Assembly: GCA_030538175.1 (NCBI GenBank)
Contig: JAUNUL010000005.1
Span: 1 to 16,675 of the forward strand
From: Propionibacteriaceae bacterium
Lineage (GTDB): Bacteria > Actinomycetota > Actinomycetes > Propionibacteriales > Propionibacteriaceae
Direction: 5' to 3'
Length of the DNA stretch: 16,675 bases
A program made the translations under genes and the position numbers. Under the pieces are notes generated by a model, which saw nothing but the letters and a program-made list of their open reading frames with translations, made no database searches and was not told the DNA's origin. Every line of letters begins with the position of its first letter. Positions within the stretch are counted from its first letter, which is position 1. Below are positions 15,874 to 16,675 of this stretch, piece after piece.

Positions 15874-16675
15874 TCAGCGCCCGCGCTGGCGGGCCTTCTC
15901 GGCGCGCGCCTTCTCGAGCTCCTTGCGCTGCTGCTCCTGCTGTTCGCGCAGGGCATCCATGTCGAAGTTGCCCATCACGAACCAATAGACGATCGCCGCA
16001 AGCACCGCTGAGATGATCCACGTCAGCCCGAACACCATCGGCCCGGTGATGATGAGCACCACCTCGAAGCCCTTGACCGCGTTGGTGAACATGCCGGTCG
16101 GCATCGCCCCAGCCTGGGTCGCGACCATCGGCGCGCCGAAGTCGATCGGCTTCGCCGTGATCCAGCGGACCGCACCGAACAACCCGGCGGCCGCCGTGAC
16201 CATGGCGATCGGGACGGCATCGAGCGGTGACTCCCGCAGGGATGTGAACGCCGGCGTGGCGAGGAATCCCCAGATCACCGCGACGCCGACCGACACCACG
16301 ATGGAGGCCTTGCGCAGTTCGGGCCCGGTGAACGGGAAGCAGCGCGCGAGCCCGGCGGTCCGGGTCAGCACTCGGAGCATGCCCTGCAACGGGATGAGGG
16401 CTCCGAACAGCGCCAGCCCGGACAGCAGCGGGGAGAACGCCCCGGCGCCGAGCGCAACCGTGGCGTACGGAACCACGAGGGAAACCAGCACCGGCAGGAA
16501 GACTGACGGCGTACGCAACACCCGCGACAGATCACGCCGGATCAGCGCATCCATGCCGATGCCCTTGCCCGAGCGCGGGATGACCTGGCCGCGTTCGGCG
16601 GCATTGCGTTCGACGACGATGTCGCGGACGAGGCCGAGGTCGAGGGCATACATCGCGCCGGCCATGCCGGCCGCC
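15874..16675 (-). CDS. Polytopic membrane protein, 5' end missing, possibly ABC-permease-like
   Basis: The frame is open to the right edge, so this is the C-terminal part of a longer protein; the ATG at 16665 need not be the start. Counting from that Met, hydrophobic segments lie at about 54-73, 79-97, 120-137, 150-168 and 201-232 (one long or two short helices). They are followed by a highly charged Gln/Glu/Lys/Arg tail (about 235-263), probably cytoplasmic and helical. RRDLSRVLRTPSVFL just before the first helix resembles the amphipathic lead-in of ABC-2-type permeases and of uncharacterised actinobacterial membrane families such as DUF6297, but I cannot confirm membership. No catalytic motif is seen. 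A partner ATPase might lie beyond the window. The LysR gene follows after 57 nt. Confidence 0.6.
   Translation of the reverse strand, partial: AAGMAGAMYALDLGLVRDIVVERNAAERGQVIPRSGKGIGMDALIRRDLSRVLRTPSVFLPVLVSLVVPYATVALGAGAFSPLLSGLALFGALIPLQGMLRVLTRTAGLARCFPFTGPELRKASIVVSVGVAVIWGFLATPAFTSLRESPLDAVPIAMVTAAAGLFGAVRWITAKPIDFGAPMVATQAGAMPTGMFTNAVKGFEVVLIITGPMVFGLTWIISAVLAAIVYWFVMGNFDMDALREQQEQQRKELEKARAEKARQRGR

Overview
The window is high-GC DNA (about two thirds G+C by eye) from an actinobacterium. GTG starts are common, nearly every gene junction overlaps, and the complex I genes have the actinobacterial form: an N-terminally extended NuoC and long hydrophilic tails on NuoE, NuoH and NuoJ. The later genes would fit Propionibacteriales, but the family is a guess.

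Positions 1-11772, all on the minus strand, hold most of an operon for the 14-subunit proton-pumping NADH:menaquinone oxidoreductase (complex I). Reading in the direction of transcription the order is nuoA-B-C-D-E-F-G-H-I-J-K-L. NuoL runs off the left edge, and nuoM and nuoN are expected just beyond it. NuoE/F/G form the NADH-oxidising arm, NuoB/C/D/I the connecting and quinone-reducing module, and NuoA/H/J/K/L the membrane proton-pumping arm. All visible Fe-S cysteine ligands are intact, including those for the extra N7 cluster of NuoG. Nine consecutive junctions (B/C to J/K) overlap by 4 nt or 1 nt.

Positions 11773-12078 are a 306-nt divergent control region. It holds a plausible nuoA promoter and, at its predicted start point, a perfect 6-bp-arm palindrome resembling both a Rex (NADH/NAD+ sensor) site and a Crp/GlxR site. 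On the other side a TAAGGT -10 element sits just before the GTG of an isochorismate synthase gene (12079-13341, plus strand). This suggests leaderless expression of the enzyme that starts synthesis of menaquinone, the likely electron acceptor of complex I.

Positions 13362-16675, minus strand again, hold unrelated accessory genes: a partial polytopic membrane protein at the right edge, a LysR-type regulator, a glucose-1-phosphate cytidylyltransferase-like sugar nucleotidyltransferase, and a PIG-L/LmbE-type deacetylase that overlaps it by 13 nt. The last two look like a sugar-modification pair.

No RNA gene, insertion sequence, CRISPR array or phage element was seen. I found no clearly undescribed system. 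The observations most worth a second look are the redox- or cAMP-type operator at nuoA, a striking avoidance of CTAC/GTAG with a tyrosine-codon bias toward TAT, and the cytidylyltransferase/deacetylase pair.
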